Source: JBOGCH01 sp051656645
GTDB lineage: Bacteria; Bacteroidota; Bacteroidia; Bacteroidales; Marinifilaceae
NCBI GenBank assembly: GCA_051656645.1
Contig: JBOGCH010000040.1
Coordinates: 124,001 to 188,000 of the forward strand
DNA: 64,000 nucleotides
Direction of reading: 5' to 3'
This document shows, one piece after another, positions 23,160-32,789 of this stretch. How positions within the stretch are numbered: the first letter of the stretch is position 1; the number at the start of each line of letters is the position of its first letter. The notes below the pieces were generated by a model. It saw only the letters and a program-made list of their open reading frames with translations. It did no database searches and was not told the DNA's origin. The position numbers were made by a program, and so were the translations under genes.

Positions 23160-24344
23160 ATGATTATGAGAAACAAACTTTTATTATGCCTACTAGCCCT
23201 TGGTGCTGGTGTATTTACGTTTAACGCATGTTCAACTGATGATGGTGGAACACGCACAGGGGAAGAAACAGTCACAATTTCTTTCTCAGTAGAACAAGGT
23301 GATTTGATGGTTTCGAAAGCTGCAATTGCACATCCCGAAGGAGAGGAAACAGATCAAGAACTTTCTGAATTTTGTCCTGAGCAAGCCGAACTTGATTCTG
23401 ATCTTCACGCAATGATTAAATTAAACATAAATGGCACACCAATTGAAAAAGAGGTTCCTATTAAGAAAGATGTTACAGGTAAACTTTATACTCAAACTTT
23501 CGAAGTTCCAGATGGTTTACATCAACTTATTCAATTCCAAGTTCATAGAAAAGTTAATAATGCGTGTCAGATCTTATTCTCAACTGTGAATCACACTTCG
23601 ACGTATAAAGCACATATACCAGAAGGCTTCCATCAAGGAGAACAGTATTTTATTGTAAATAAGCTTAGAGACTCTCAAACACATCCAAGCGCAGACGAAA
23701 ATGGAGTAGAGCCAAACGTTACGACGTTAAACTTATATGATAAACCTGTCATTCCTGTTCATGTTTTATGCGCAGTAAATATGCCTCCAAAAGAATTTAC
23801 ATATGCGCTGTATCAAATCAATATGGGCAAAGTACATTGTTTCCCATTCTCAACTAACGTATGTGAATGCGTAGCTGATTGTGATGGTATTCAAAGAGTA
23901 ATGGACCATATCGGTACAGGTATTTTAACCATGCAAAGACAAAAAAATACAGGTACAGTTACAAATCCTATCTGGGTAAACGAAGGTGATCTTATAACAA
24001 TAAATTTCCCTGGAGCGAATGGAGAATTAGCCAAGATCTGCTTTAAAGATGATTACACCGTGGACAATAAAGATGAAGCATATTATTTCACTATCAAATT
24101 CACAAAAGACAATGTTGTTCTCGATATTGATTGCGACTGTACAGATGTTGCTAAAGGTGACACATTTGAAATGCGTAAAACTGTTGTAGAACTTCAAGAA
24201 TATTATCACGAAAAAATATGGAATACAACTTATAAGTATCTTCACTTGAACTTCTGTGATCTTGAAGCATCAGAAACTGAAGGTCCTGCTTATCCTTGGG
24301 GCTTCACAAAACTAACTGGTGAAACAGGAGAATGCGACAACTAA
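23160..24344 (+). CDS. Cys-rich lipoprotein A, founder of an unrecognised paralogous pair
   Basis: The 394 aa protein has a lipoprotein signal (lipobox TFNAC, Cys24; a second ATG at 23166 may be the start). The mature part begins with a Thr/Glu-rich linker and an Mfa-like opening (VTISFSVEQGDLMVSKAA), then shows four blocks shared with the next gene: FCPEQAE (about 72), QINMGKVHCFPFSTNVC (about 221), AKICFKDDY (about 291) and NTTYKYLHLNFCD (about 360). The conserved cysteines suggest disulfides in an exported protein. I recognise no family for the body. It is the first gene of a three-gene unit, with an attenuator-like hairpin after it, so this protein is probably made in excess over the next. 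Confidence 0.7.
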   Translation: MIMRNKLLLCLLALGAGVFTFNACSTDDGGTRTGEETVTISFSVEQGDLMVSKAAIAHPEGEETDQELSEFCPEQAELDSDLHAMIKLNINGTPIEKEVPIKKDVTGKLYTQTFEVPDGLHQLIQFQVHRKVNNACQILFSTVNHTSTYKAHIPEGFHQGEQYFIVNKLRDSQTHPSADENGVEPNVTTLNLYDKPVIPVHVLCAVNMPPKEFTYALYQINMGKVHCFPFSTNVCECVADCDGIQRVMDHIGTGILTMQRQKNTGTVTNPIWVNEGDLITINFPGANGELAKICFKDDYTVDNKDEAYYFTIKFTKDNVVLDIDCDCTDVAKGDTFEMRKTVVELQEYYHEKIWNTTYKYLHLNFCDLEASETEGPAYPWGFTKLTGETGECDN

Positions 24345-24363
24345 CTAATTGAGACATGATAAC

Positions 24364-24400
24364 AAAATGAGGGGTTAAATAAAACTCCTCATTTTCCTAT
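24364..24400 (+). terminator. Hairpin between lipoprotein A and B genes
   Basis: A 13 bp stem with one G-T pair (24364-24376 and 24383-24395), 6-base loop and short pyrimidine tail. It probably causes partial termination between the two lipoprotein genes. Confidence 0.6.
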
Positions 24401-24422
24401 ATATTTAATTTGCCAATTTACT

Positions 24423-25958
24423 ATGAAACGACAATATTCCTTCTTAGCTCTCATGATCTATATTTCTGTTTTTTTACTTATAGCATGTAATCATGACGAT
24501 AAAAATTCCAACTCATCGCCAAAAATAAGTTTGTCGTTGAACATTAATGCATCAGACTTATTAGAAAACGCTTCTTCTAGGACTGGGGTTGATGAAGATG
24601 TGTTATTATCTGCTCTTTGCCCAGAACAGGATGCAGTGTTTGAATACGCACAAAAAGGAGAGTTATTATTAAACATTGAGATTTATAAGGACAATATTAA
24701 ACTTGATATTGAGCCAATTGAAATAAAATCATCTTTATCAGGATTGTACACCATGCCTTTTGAAATAGATTTAGGTACATACATAATCAAGTATGCTGAG
24801 CTTGTACATAAAACAAAAGGAGTACTGTTTCGCACAATAACGCGTGGTGCACCTTATAGTACATTCCTAGAAGATACGCAACTAATGGACAAGACTATCA
24901 CATACACACAGTCAGATCTTTATCAAAAGAATTCTATAAATTTAGATTTAATCTGTTCCGTAGATCGCGATCCCTATAATTTCACATACTTCTTAAGCGA
25001 AATCAATGTAGGAAAAGTATATTGTTTTCCATTCTCTATCAATACTTGCCCGGAAGGACAGCATATTATTGGAACCGGAGCTTTTGAAGTATGGACCGTA
25101 AAATATATTAATAACAATGGAGTCGCCGGATTAGAGAAAGACGCTTTATTCCATTCTGTATATTTTGATAATAGCGATGGACTATCAGAGATATGCTTTA
25201 AAGATGATTTCCAACGAGACGATGAAGACGAATGGCTATACTTACGCTTAATTCTTGACAACAACGATCCAGATAACTATTACGGTAGTTTTGTTAACGT
25301 AAAACGTTTAAAAGCTTTCCGAGAAGAGGATGAATGGAATAGTACATATAACTATATGCATATTGATTTTTGCGAGAACGATACTTATATCTTTGAGAAA
25401 GAACCTAATGAAGAAATTGATGATGAACAACCTGAAGATGCATCAGATTGTTTTAAAGAGCATTTCTCTCGCTGCAACTATCCCAATTGGGGAAGTCTAA
25501 CAATTCCAAATCTGTGTAAACAAAAGGATATTGAGGCCGCACTTACAAAAAAGAGCTTCGGGATTTTTAGAGGTTCTATCCTACGCAAAGCACATGATTG
25601 GCATGACAGATATTTATCATTAGGAGTAAAAACCAATGAATTAAGATTATGGTCCACGCCATATATTAAAATGAATGATAAATCGAAAGTAAGTTTAGAT
25701 GTCAGACTTTGCCGTTTATTCCCCTCTCAAAAAGATAAAATAGAACTACGCTTAATGGACAAAAACAGTAATTATGTTGGACAATCTGTTATCTATGACC
25801 CTAAGACACATATACAACCCTGGCAAACAATGCAATATTCCTTTGCAGATTTTAAAGCAGAAGCTGGCGAATACAGACTAGTGGTCATTTGTTACATATA
25901 TGGTACATGGAAAATTATAGGCTTTGACAATGTTATTATTTGCTCAGAAGAAAGTTGA
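24423..25958 (+). CDS. Cys-rich lipoprotein B with C-terminal jelly-roll-like domain
   Basis: The 511 aa protein has a lipoprotein signal (LLIAC, Cys22). Residues about 30-320 are homologous to lipoprotein A: LCPEQDA, EINVGKVYCFPFSINTC, SEICFKDDF and NSTYNYMHIDFCE all line up with A, with cysteines preserved. After an acidic Glu/Asp linker, residues about 345-511 form an extra domain (PNWGSLTIPNLC, ELRLWSTPYIKMND, KVSLDVRLCRLF, WQTMQYSFADF, IIGFDNVIIC) whose pattern resembles carbohydrate- or ligand-binding jelly-roll modules. The stop is 29 bases before the DUF1573 gene. The function is unknown; a surface recognition role is inferred. Confidence 0.7.
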   Translation: MKRQYSFLALMIYISVFLLIACNHDDKNSNSSPKISLSLNINASDLLENASSRTGVDEDVLLSALCPEQDAVFEYAQKGELLLNIEIYKDNIKLDIEPIEIKSSLSGLYTMPFEIDLGTYIIKYAELVHKTKGVLFRTITRGAPYSTFLEDTQLMDKTITYTQSDLYQKNSINLDLICSVDRDPYNFTYFLSEINVGKVYCFPFSINTCPEGQHIIGTGAFEVWTVKYINNNGVAGLEKDALFHSVYFDNSDGLSEICFKDDFQRDDEDEWLYLRLILDNNDPDNYYGSFVNVKRLKAFREEDEWNSTYNYMHIDFCENDTYIFEKEPNEEIDDEQPEDASDCFKEHFSRCNYPNWGSLTIPNLCKQKDIEAALTKKSFGIFRGSILRKAHDWHDRYLSLGVKTNELRLWSTPYIKMNDKSKVSLDVRLCRLFPSQKDKIELRLMDKNSNYVGQSVIYDPKTHIQPWQTMQYSFADFKAEAGEYRLVVICYIYGTWKIIGFDNVIICSEES

Positions 25959-25987
25959 TAATATTTCTCACTTTTTAATTCTAAACT

Positions 25988-26524
25988 ATGAAGAAACTAC
26001 TATTACTATTAGCATTATTCGGTACACTCCACGTCTCTGCCCAGGAAGCCATGGAATTTACTGGAAGAATACATGACTTCGGGAAACTATCTCCTAAAGA
26101 GGGTATAGTTGAACATACATTCCATTATAAAAACATGACAGATAAACCAATTATCATCAAAGACATATTAACAAGTTGTGGATGTACAACCCCTGAATGG
26201 ACTAAAACGCCAGTACTTCCTAATACATACGGAAAAATCACAGTTAAATTTAACCCCAAAAATCGTACAGGTAGTTTTAAGAAGTCTATTCAGATTATCA
26301 CTAATGTAACCAAAAAGAATCCAATATTACTAGTACAAGGAGAGATTATTCCAGAATTTGTACGAGATCGAATGTTAATCTATCCACGTCCTCCCTTTAT
26401 CTCACCATCGTTTAACTATATGGAACCAGTGTACTTAATATATAGCTCTTGGCCACAATTAAAAGAAACTATGATGGCGACAAATTGGAAAACTATCAGC
26501 AATGTACGACTTACAGTACGGTAA
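25988..26524 (+). CDS. Exported DUF1573 domain protein
   Basis: The 178 aa protein has a signal peptide (MKKLLLLLALFGTLHVSA) and one DUF1573 domain, an Ig-like fold common in Bacteroidota: RIHDFGKLSPKEGIVEHTFHYKN, the hallmark SCGCTTPEW motif (about 58-66), VKFNPKNRTGSFKKSIQI and ITNVTKKNPILLVQGEI. The C-terminal 60 residues are less typical. Such proteins are periplasmic or surface associated and have no firm role. As third gene of the lipoprotein A/B unit it may assist the Cys-rich partners. The stop codon is inside the terminator stem that follows. Confidence 0.85.
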   Translation: MKKLLLLLALFGTLHVSAQEAMEFTGRIHDFGKLSPKEGIVEHTFHYKNMTDKPIIIKDILTSCGCTTPEWTKTPVLPNTYGKITVKFNPKNRTGSFKKSIQIITNVTKKNPILLVQGEIIPEFVRDRMLIYPRPPFISPSFNYMEPVYLIYSSWPQLKETMMATNWKTISNVRLTVR

Positions 26525-26560
26525 TAAAGAAAGGATGCTTTTGGCATCCTTTCTTTATTT
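26523..26560. terminator. Bidirectional terminator between DUF1573 and rnz
   Basis: A perfect 16 bp stem (26523-26538 and 26544-26559) with a 5-base loop, overlapping both convergent stop regions. Confidence 0.9.
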
Positions 26561-27488
26561 ATTCCCTTACTAATTCAACTTTAAAAACCTTTCCTTCGTC
26601 AGCCAATGAGGTATCTAGGAAAAGCTTCTGAGCCTCCTCCAAAAGTGGTAAAATATCGGTATATCGCGCAGAATAGTGACCAATTATTAGCTGTTTTGCT
26701 CCAGCCGCAATAGCCATTTGGGCAGCCTGTGCTGCTGTACTATGACAAGTTGCTTTTGCTAGTTTTTCGCTTTCCGAACCATATGTTGCCTCATGATAGA
26801 GTAAATCGACTCCATGAATATAATCTGCAAAACGTTCTCGATACAAAGTATCCGTAATAAAAGCATATGAACGAGGGGGTGATGGTGCCTGAGTAAGCAA
26901 AGTATTTGAAACTAGCTGACCATCGGGAGTTGTATAATCCTCTCCTTGCTTTAAATACTGCATAAAAGCAAGGGGAACACCCCAGGCGTCAGTCATATCC
27001 TTTCGTATAGCGCGCGGACGTTCTTTTTCTTTAAATAAGAATCCCCAACATGGGGCATCGTAACGATGTTTCACAGGGAAAGAAGTTACCGTAAGAACTG
27101 CATCATCATATATTAGTTGCTCGCCTTTTTGCAAATGATGATAAATAATTGGAAAATTCATTTGGCATTTCAGTAGTTTGATCTGAAAATCGAACAACTC
27201 TTGCAAACGTCTATCGGCATAAATGTGCATATCCCCTCTTCTTCCTTGCATAGAAAGAGTGGATAGAAAACCAATGAGACCAAAGAAATGATCTCCATGT
27301 AGATGGGAAATAAATATGTGGTTTATTTTATTATAGGGAATCTTATACTTACGCAACTGATGCTGCGTCCCTTCGCCACAATCTATAAGAAAGTACCGCT
27401 CAAGTACATTAAGGACTTGAGCGGTAGCATTTCTTGTAAGAGTGGGTATGGCCGAGCCACACCCTAATATTGTAAGTTCAAACTTCAC
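26559..27488 (-). CDS. rnz: Ribonuclease Z (tRNA 3'-processing endonuclease)
   Basis: The 309 aa enzyme is a full-length short-form RNase Z/ElaC of the metallo-beta-lactamase fold. It opens with FELTILGCGSAIPT, has the flexible-arm region, and carries the zinc motif SHLHGDH (about residues 61-67) plus HEATYG and the late GHYSARY. It removes the 3' trailer from pre-tRNA in the cytoplasm. The start is 5 bases after the rpsA stop, so it is read from the rpsA transcript, linking tRNA maturation with ribosome supply. Confidence 0.94.
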   Translation of the reverse strand: MKFELTILGCGSAIPTLTRNATAQVLNVLERYFLIDCGEGTQHQLRKYKIPYNKINHIFISHLHGDHFFGLIGFLSTLSMQGRRGDMHIYADRRLQELFDFQIKLLKCQMNFPIIYHHLQKGEQLIYDDAVLTVTSFPVKHRYDAPCWGFLFKEKERPRAIRKDMTDAWGVPLAFMQYLKQGEDYTTPDGQLVSNTLLTQAPSPPRSYAFITDTLYRERFADYIHGVDLLYHEATYGSESEKLAKATCHSTAAQAAQMAIAAGAKQLIIGHYSARYTDILPLLEEAQKLFLDTSLADEGKVFKVELVRE

Positions 27489-27493
27489 AACGA

Positions 27494-29329
27494 TTATTTT
27501 TTCTCAGCTAACTGATCTCTTAAAGCAGCTAATTCAGAGATATCACCTAAAGTAGTTTTTTCAAGTTTTTCTTTCACTTGCTTAACTGCTTTTTTAGTGC
27601 TATTGTTTTCTGTTTCACGTTTAGCTCTTTCCTCTTGTTTTTGAGTATCTTCAAAGATACGAGAGTGAGAAAGGATAATACGTTTAGCAGCTTTGTTAAA
27701 CTCAATTACTTTGAAATCAAGTTTCTCATCGATTTTCGCTTGAGAACCGTCTTCTTTTACAAGGTGACGTGGAGTTGCGAATCCTTCAACACCGTAAGGA
27801 AGAGCGATTACTGCACCTTTATCAAAGATTTCAGTGATAGTTCCTTCGTGTACTGAATCAACTGTAAATACAGTTTCGAATACATCCCATGGGTTCTCTT
27901 CTAGTTGTTTGTGTCCTAAGCTTAAACGACGGTTATCTTTGTCGATTTCTAGAACTACAACTTCGATAGGAGCACTGATTTGTGTAAATTCAGCTGGGTG
28001 TTTAACTTTTTTAGTCCAAGAAAGATCAGAGATGTGGATTAATCCGTCTACACCTTCTTCAATTTCTACAAATACACCAAAGTTTGTGAAGTTACGTACA
28101 GTTGCAGTATGTTTAGAACCTACACCGTATTTCTCTTCGATATTTTGCCAAGGATCGTTTTTCAATTGTTTGATACCTAATGACATTTTACGCTCGTCAC
28201 GATCAAGAGTTAAGATAACAGCTTCTACCTCGTCACCAACTTTCATGAAGTCTTGAGCAGAACGTAAGTGTTGAGACCAAGACATTTCCGATACGTGGAT
28301 AAGTCCTTCTACACCTGGAGCAATTTCAACAAATGCACCATAGTCAGCCATAACAACAACTTTACCGTTTACGCGGTCACCAACTTTTAACTCGCTGTTT
28401 AGAGCATCCCATGGATGAGGAGTTAATTGTTTTAAACCTAGAGCGATACGTTTTTTCTCGTCATCAAAGTCAAGAATAACAACGTTTAACTTCTGGTCTA
28501 ACTCAACGATTTCGTTTGGATGGTTTACACGTCCCCAAGAAAGGTCAGTGATGTGGATTAATCCGTCTACGCCACCAAGGTCGATGAATACACCGTACGA
28601 AGTGATATTTTTAACAGTACCTTCAAGTACTTGTCCTTTTTCAAGCTTAGAGATAATTTCTTTTTTCTGTTGCTCAAGTTCAGCCTCAATAAGTGCTTTG
28701 TGAGAAACAACAACGTTTTTAAATTCGTGGTTGATTTTAACAACTTTGAACTCCATAGTTTTACCTACGTATACATCGTAATCACGGATAGGTTTAACAT
28801 CGATTTGAGATCCTGGTAAGAATGCTTCAATACCGAATACGTCAACGATCATACCGCCTTTAGTACGACATTTAACAAAACCTTTGATGATTTCGTCTTT
28901 TTCAAGAGCCTCGTTAACACGATCCCAGCTACGTAATGCACGAGCTTGTTTGTGAGATAGAGTTAATTGTCCTTTTTTGTCTTCTTGTGTTTCAACATAA
29001 ACCTCAACAGTATCACCTACTTTAAGATCTGGGTTGTAACGGAATTCGTTAAGTGAAATGATACCATCTGATTTGTAACCAATGTTTACAACCACTTCAC
29101 GTTTGTTCATAGAGATAACTTTACCTTCTACTACTTCTTTTTCAACAACTGCTGAAAGAGTTTGAGCATACTTGTCAGCTAGCTCATCATGTTTCGCTGC
29201 AGATACGATATCACCTTTTTCAAACGCATCCCAGTCGAAGTTAGCATCGCTTTCTGCGCTTAACGCAGGAGCAGCAGCTTTTTTAGTTTCTACAGCCTCA
29301 GCTTGTAGTTCTTGATTTAATTCAGTCAT
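27494..29329 (-). CDS. rpsA: 30S ribosomal protein S1
   Basis: The 611 aa protein has an acidic N-terminal extension (residues about 1-60) and six S1 OB-fold repeats. Each repeat carries a GxVxxxxxxGxxVDL-type core: GKVISMNKREVVVNIGYKSDG, VKCRTKGGMIVDVFG, VKNITSYGVFIDLGGVDG, VVVMADYGAFVEIAPGVEG, VRNFTNFGVFVEIEEGVDG and ITEIFDKGAVIALPYGVEG. S1 binds mRNA leaders and lets weak or absent Shine-Dalgarno messages initiate, which fits the poor Shine-Dalgarno sequences seen throughout the window. Co-transcribed with rnz downstream. Confidence 0.95.
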   Translation of the reverse strand: MTELNQELQAEAVETKKAAAPALSAESDANFDWDAFEKGDIVSAAKHDELADKYAQTLSAVVEKEVVEGKVISMNKREVVVNIGYKSDGIISLNEFRYNPDLKVGDTVEVYVETQEDKKGQLTLSHKQARALRSWDRVNEALEKDEIIKGFVKCRTKGGMIVDVFGIEAFLPGSQIDVKPIRDYDVYVGKTMEFKVVKINHEFKNVVVSHKALIEAELEQQKKEIISKLEKGQVLEGTVKNITSYGVFIDLGGVDGLIHITDLSWGRVNHPNEIVELDQKLNVVILDFDDEKKRIALGLKQLTPHPWDALNSELKVGDRVNGKVVVMADYGAFVEIAPGVEGLIHVSEMSWSQHLRSAQDFMKVGDEVEAVILTLDRDERKMSLGIKQLKNDPWQNIEEKYGVGSKHTATVRNFTNFGVFVEIEEGVDGLIHISDLSWTKKVKHPAEFTQISAPIEVVVLEIDKDNRRLSLGHKQLEENPWDVFETVFTVDSVHEGTITEIFDKGAVIALPYGVEGFATPRHLVKEDGSQAKIDEKLDFKVIEFNKAAKRIILSHSRIFEDTQKQEERAKRETENNSTKKAVKQVKEKLEKTTLGDISELAALRDQLAEKK

Positions 29330-29384
29330 AAAATTTAATTGTTTCTAATCTATTGTGTTAGACATTATATTGTTATTTTCGCCG

Positions 29385-29392
29385 CAAAATTA
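29385..29392 (-). promoter_or_regulatory. -7 box for rpsA-rnz
   Basis: TAATTTTG on the minus strand matches TAnnTTTG, 56 bases before the rpsA ATG. Confidence 0.5.
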
Positions 29393-29445
29393 GATAATAT
29401 TTCCGACTTTAACAACACATCTAATATCTTTATTCCAACAATCGC

Positions 29446-29498
29446 ATAATAAATCCCTCTATTTTGCATCTAAGTAACAATATAGAGGGATTTATTAT
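29446..29498 (-). terminator. Terminator of maeB
   Basis: A perfect 17 bp stem (29446-29462 and 29482-29498) with a 19-base loop; the distal part of the minus-strand arm is TTTATTAT. Confidence 0.75.
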
Positions 29499-29513
29499 AA
29501 CTCAATTGTGTAT

Positions 29514-31796
29514 CTATATTCTACACATATTTACTTTATCACTATTCTGTGCATCATAAGCGGCAATTGTAGCAATATGTATTATATCGCGTACCGTAGC
29601 ATCCGTATGCAGCAAGTGGACGGGTTTATCCATTCCTAATAATATCGGGCCTATTACATCCTTACTTCCAAGTTCTTTTAGCAAATTCAATGAAATATTA
29701 CCTGCATTGAGATTTGGAAAGATAATTGTATTCACGTGTTTGTCACCTAGACGTGTAAACGGAAATTTCTTATGTCGTAATTCTGTGTTCAATGCAATAT
29801 CTGCACGCATCTCTCCATCTGCACATATTTCTGGATAACGCAGTGCAACAAGATCCAATGCGGCACGAACTCTCTGGACACTCTCATCATCCCCTTCTCC
29901 AAAATTCGAATAAGAGCATAAAGCTATTACTGGCTCAATATCAAACTGTTTAACAGCATCATGAGTCAACACGATACTTGACTCCAAACTTTCAACACCT
30001 GGATCTATATTCACATTTGTGTCTGCAAGGAAATAAGTTCCTTTTTGTGTAGATACAATATGCATTGACGAAGCATAATTACAACAAGGTTTTAGGCCTA
30101 CAAGCTGTTGAGCCCGTTTAACTAGCTTGATGTATCGATCTTGCAATCCTGCAACACAACCATCAACGCATCCTAAGCTCACCATCATCATTGCAATTGT
30201 AGCGGGACTCTCCATGGCATATTTCACCTCATTGATTCCTATACCTTGACGTTGCATTTTTTGATAATAACCTTCACTTAAACGCTTCATAGTTTCAGCT
30301 TCTTGCTCAGGATCAAAAATAGTATATCCCTTAATAGTTATCTGGTTTACGTTTATATAATCCGTAATTACCTTTTCATTCCCTATTAATACAGGCTCTA
30401 GGATTCCATCATTTGCCAAATCTCGAGCCGCTAAAATAACTTTAGAAAGTTCACCATCCGCAAAAGCAATGCGTTTCTTAGTGCTCTTAGCTTTGTTAGT
30501 AATGATGTGCATCATTTTATTCGCATGGCCAATTCGTTTCTCTAACTGGTATTTGTAGGTATCCCAATCGGTTATTGCCATACGCGCAACTCCACTTTCC
30601 ATGGCCGCATTGGCAACTGCTGGAGCAATCCTACTAATTAAGCGTGGATCGAAAGGTTTAGGGATTATATAATCACGTCCAAAATTCAGATGTGTCAAAT
30701 TATATGCCAATAAAACAGACTCAGGAACAGGTTCACGCGTTAATTCGGCAAGTGCATGGACTGCAGCAAGCTTCATTTCCTCATTAATACAAGTAGCTCC
30801 TGCATCTAATGCTCCTCGGAATATATATGGAAAACCAAGAACATTGTTTATTTGATTTGGATAGTCTGATCGGCCTGTCGCAAAAATGATATCCTTTCTG
30901 CTTTCCATTGCACGCTCATAACTAATCTCAGGCTTAGGATTTGCCAGTGCAAAAACTATCGGATCGTTTGCCATGGAGCGCAACATCTCTTCATCTAAAA
31001 CATCGGCAGTCGATAATCCTAAAAATAAATCAGCTCCTACAATAGCTTCCCTTAATGTTGTTTTATCTGTATCACGGGCAAAAGTGCGCTTAACAGCGTT
31101 TAAATCTGTACGAGAGGTTGTCAATACCCCTTTACTGTCACACATCAATATATTATCAGGACTTACTCCCAATGATATGTATATACGCGTACAAGAAACC
31201 GCTGCCGCACCTGCACCATTTACTACAACTTTTATCTCTTCAATTTTTTTACCTGTAATTGCCAACGCATTTAACATACCGGCAGCCGATATAATTGCAG
31301 TACCATGCTGATCATCATGCATTACAGGAATATTTAATTCCTTTTTAAGTCTATCTTCTATTTCAAAACATTCTGGGGCCTTAATATCTTCTAAGTTAAC
31401 TCCACCAAATGTAGGAGAAATAAGTTTAACTGTTTCGACAAACTTATCAACATCCTTAGTATCTACTTCAATATCAAAAACATCAATATCCGCAAAAACT
31501 TTAAACAACAATCCTTTGCCTTCCATAACGGGCTTACCTGCTAATGCACCGATATCGCCCAAACCAAGAACAGCAGTCCCGTTTGAGATAACAGCAACCA
31601 AATTACTCTTTGCCGTATATTTATATGCTAAATTTGGATCTTTTTCAATCGCTAAACAAGGTTCAGCAACTCCAGGCGAATATGCTAAAGATAAGTCATG
31701 CTGAGTAGAATAAGGCTTTGTTGGTACCACCTCTATCTTACCCGGACGTTTATTTGCATGGTATTGCAATGCCGGAGAAAGTTCATTTTCTGCCAT
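29514..31796 (-). CDS. maeB: Malic enzyme with phosphotransacetylase-like C-terminal domain
   Basis: The 760 aa protein is the MaeB layout. The malic enzyme domain (about 1-425) has YSPGVAEPC, SNGTAVLGLGDIG, MHDDQHGTAI, VVNGAGAAAVSC (NAD(P)-binding) and FALANPKPEI. A phosphate acetyl/butyryltransferase-like domain (about 430-760) follows (AFADGELSKVILAAR, AMESPATIAMMMV, FPNLNAGNISLNLL). It decarboxylates malate oxidatively to pyruvate, giving NADPH. In MaeB the transferase domain is regulatory, binding acetyl-CoA, rather than a proven enzyme. It is monocistronic. Confidence 0.94.
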   Translation of the reverse strand: MAENELSPALQYHANKRPGKIEVVPTKPYSTQHDLSLAYSPGVAEPCLAIEKDPNLAYKYTAKSNLVAVISNGTAVLGLGDIGALAGKPVMEGKGLLFKVFADIDVFDIEVDTKDVDKFVETVKLISPTFGGVNLEDIKAPECFEIEDRLKKELNIPVMHDDQHGTAIISAAGMLNALAITGKKIEEIKVVVNGAGAAAVSCTRIYISLGVSPDNILMCDSKGVLTTSRTDLNAVKRTFARDTDKTTLREAIVGADLFLGLSTADVLDEEMLRSMANDPIVFALANPKPEISYERAMESRKDIIFATGRSDYPNQINNVLGFPYIFRGALDAGATCINEEMKLAAVHALAELTREPVPESVLLAYNLTHLNFGRDYIIPKPFDPRLISRIAPAVANAAMESGVARMAITDWDTYKYQLEKRIGHANKMMHIITNKAKSTKKRIAFADGELSKVILAARDLANDGILEPVLIGNEKVITDYINVNQITIKGYTIFDPEQEAETMKRLSEGYYQKMQRQGIGINEVKYAMESPATIAMMMVSLGCVDGCVAGLQDRYIKLVKRAQQLVGLKPCCNYASSMHIVSTQKGTYFLADTNVNIDPGVESLESSIVLTHDAVKQFDIEPVIALCSYSNFGEGDDESVQRVRAALDLVALRYPEICADGEMRADIALNTELRHKKFPFTRLGDKHVNTIIFPNLNAGNISLNLLKELGSKDVIGPILLGMDKPVHLLHTDATVRDIIHIATIAAYDAQNSDKVNMCRI

Positions 31797-31881
31797 ACTG
31801 TAGTGTTTTTATGTTAATTCCGTGTTTAATAATCAATGTCTTAATACGTCTTTTTGTAACATAGTTTTGATAAAAGACAAA

Positions 31882-31889
31882 CAAATTTA
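31882..31889 (-). promoter_or_regulatory. -7 box for maeB
   Basis: TAAATTTG on the minus strand fits TAnnTTTG, 86 bases before the ATG. Confidence 0.4.
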
Positions 31890-31979
31890 ATAGAAATATG
31901 CTAAACATTGCGTAAATGTCATCATTCTTCCTCATTGATTAACTCTATAAATACATCAATAATACTTATTAACAGTGAT

Positions 31980-32015
31980 GAAAATAAAATAGCGACCTGA
32001 AAAATCAGATCGCTA
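31980..32015 (-). terminator. Terminator of the 32533 hypothetical gene
   Basis: An 11 bp stem with one G-T pair (31990-32000 and 32005-32015), tetraloop, and an ATTTTATTTT tail on the minus strand. Confidence 0.75.
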
Positions 32016-32041
32016 CATAGAACTAACATAACATTCAACAA

Positions 32042-32533
32042 TCAAAATTCATCCTCAATGAGGTTTTGTATTTTTCTATTTATTATTTTAAGCTTATTCA
32101 TATCAGGCGTAATCGTTTGCGCCAACTCTTTTAATTCACGGAAAGGAAATGCAAACGTATGGAAAATACCCTTTGTCACAAGACGTTGTAGTAGTAGCTT
32201 TTGCTGTCTCTCATCTCTCTTATCTGATGGATGAAAAAACCATTGTTTACATGAGTCATTCTGTTGTCCCAGATATTGCAAAGTTGCCTCTACAATTTCT
32301 CTATCTTCTTTTACATTAGAACTTAAAAAACCGCTTTTCATGCACAAATGCGTTACTATAGTTCGTTCCAATAATCTCAACGCTTTTGTATAATTGCCCC
32401 ACTCCATGCTCCATCCGGCAACATAAAAACTGTTTCTCACTCTCATCGCACGCTTAATATCCGAAAATTGAGGTTGAAAATAGGCTGACGCTACGCCACT
32501 ATAATCATTACACACATAACTATAAGCATTCAT
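32042..32533 (-). CDS. Hypothetical protein, 163 aa
   Basis: No family is recognised. There is no signal peptide or membrane helix. The first 60 residues are rich in Tyr, Trp and Ser; residues about 40-165 look all-helical, with one TPR-like hairpin (WGNYTKALRLLERTIVTHL). Charged helices follow (SDKRDERQQKLLLQRLV, KLKIINRKIQNLIEDEF). A cytoplasmic soluble protein is likely. The gene has a plausible TAACTTTG promoter box and its own terminator, so it is probably real and monocistronic, divergent from the export operon. Confidence 0.6.
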   Translation of the reverse strand: MNAYSYVCNDYSGVASAYFQPQFSDIKRAMRVRNSFYVAGWSMEWGNYTKALRLLERTIVTHLCMKSGFLSSNVKEDREIVEATLQYLGQQNDSCKQWFFHPSDKRDERQQKLLLQRLVTKGIFHTFAFPFRELKELAQTITPDMNKLKIINRKIQNLIEDEF

Positions 32534-32569
32534 ATCTGTAAAATTTAAATCAAGTCTTTACTAAAAAAA

Positions 32570-32577
32570 CAAAGTTA
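32570..32577 (-). promoter_or_regulatory. -7 box for the 32533 hypothetical gene
   Basis: TAACTTTG on the minus strand fits TAnnTTTG, 37 bases before the ATG. Confidence 0.5.
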
Positions 32578-32789
32578 CTTGATGAGTAATAAATCAGGTT
32601 TGTAATCACTTATGTAAGTTAAATAATTGATTCGAGAAATACAAGAGTATTATATCACAAAGTGTAAATTTATTTTTCTTCTCTTTTTATATGTAAAAAA
32701 CAACTTAATCCCCCTCTTAACGTACCATAATTCACAATATCCATGCATATTTAATAACATCTATATCGTTGTTTAATCTATTACGAATT

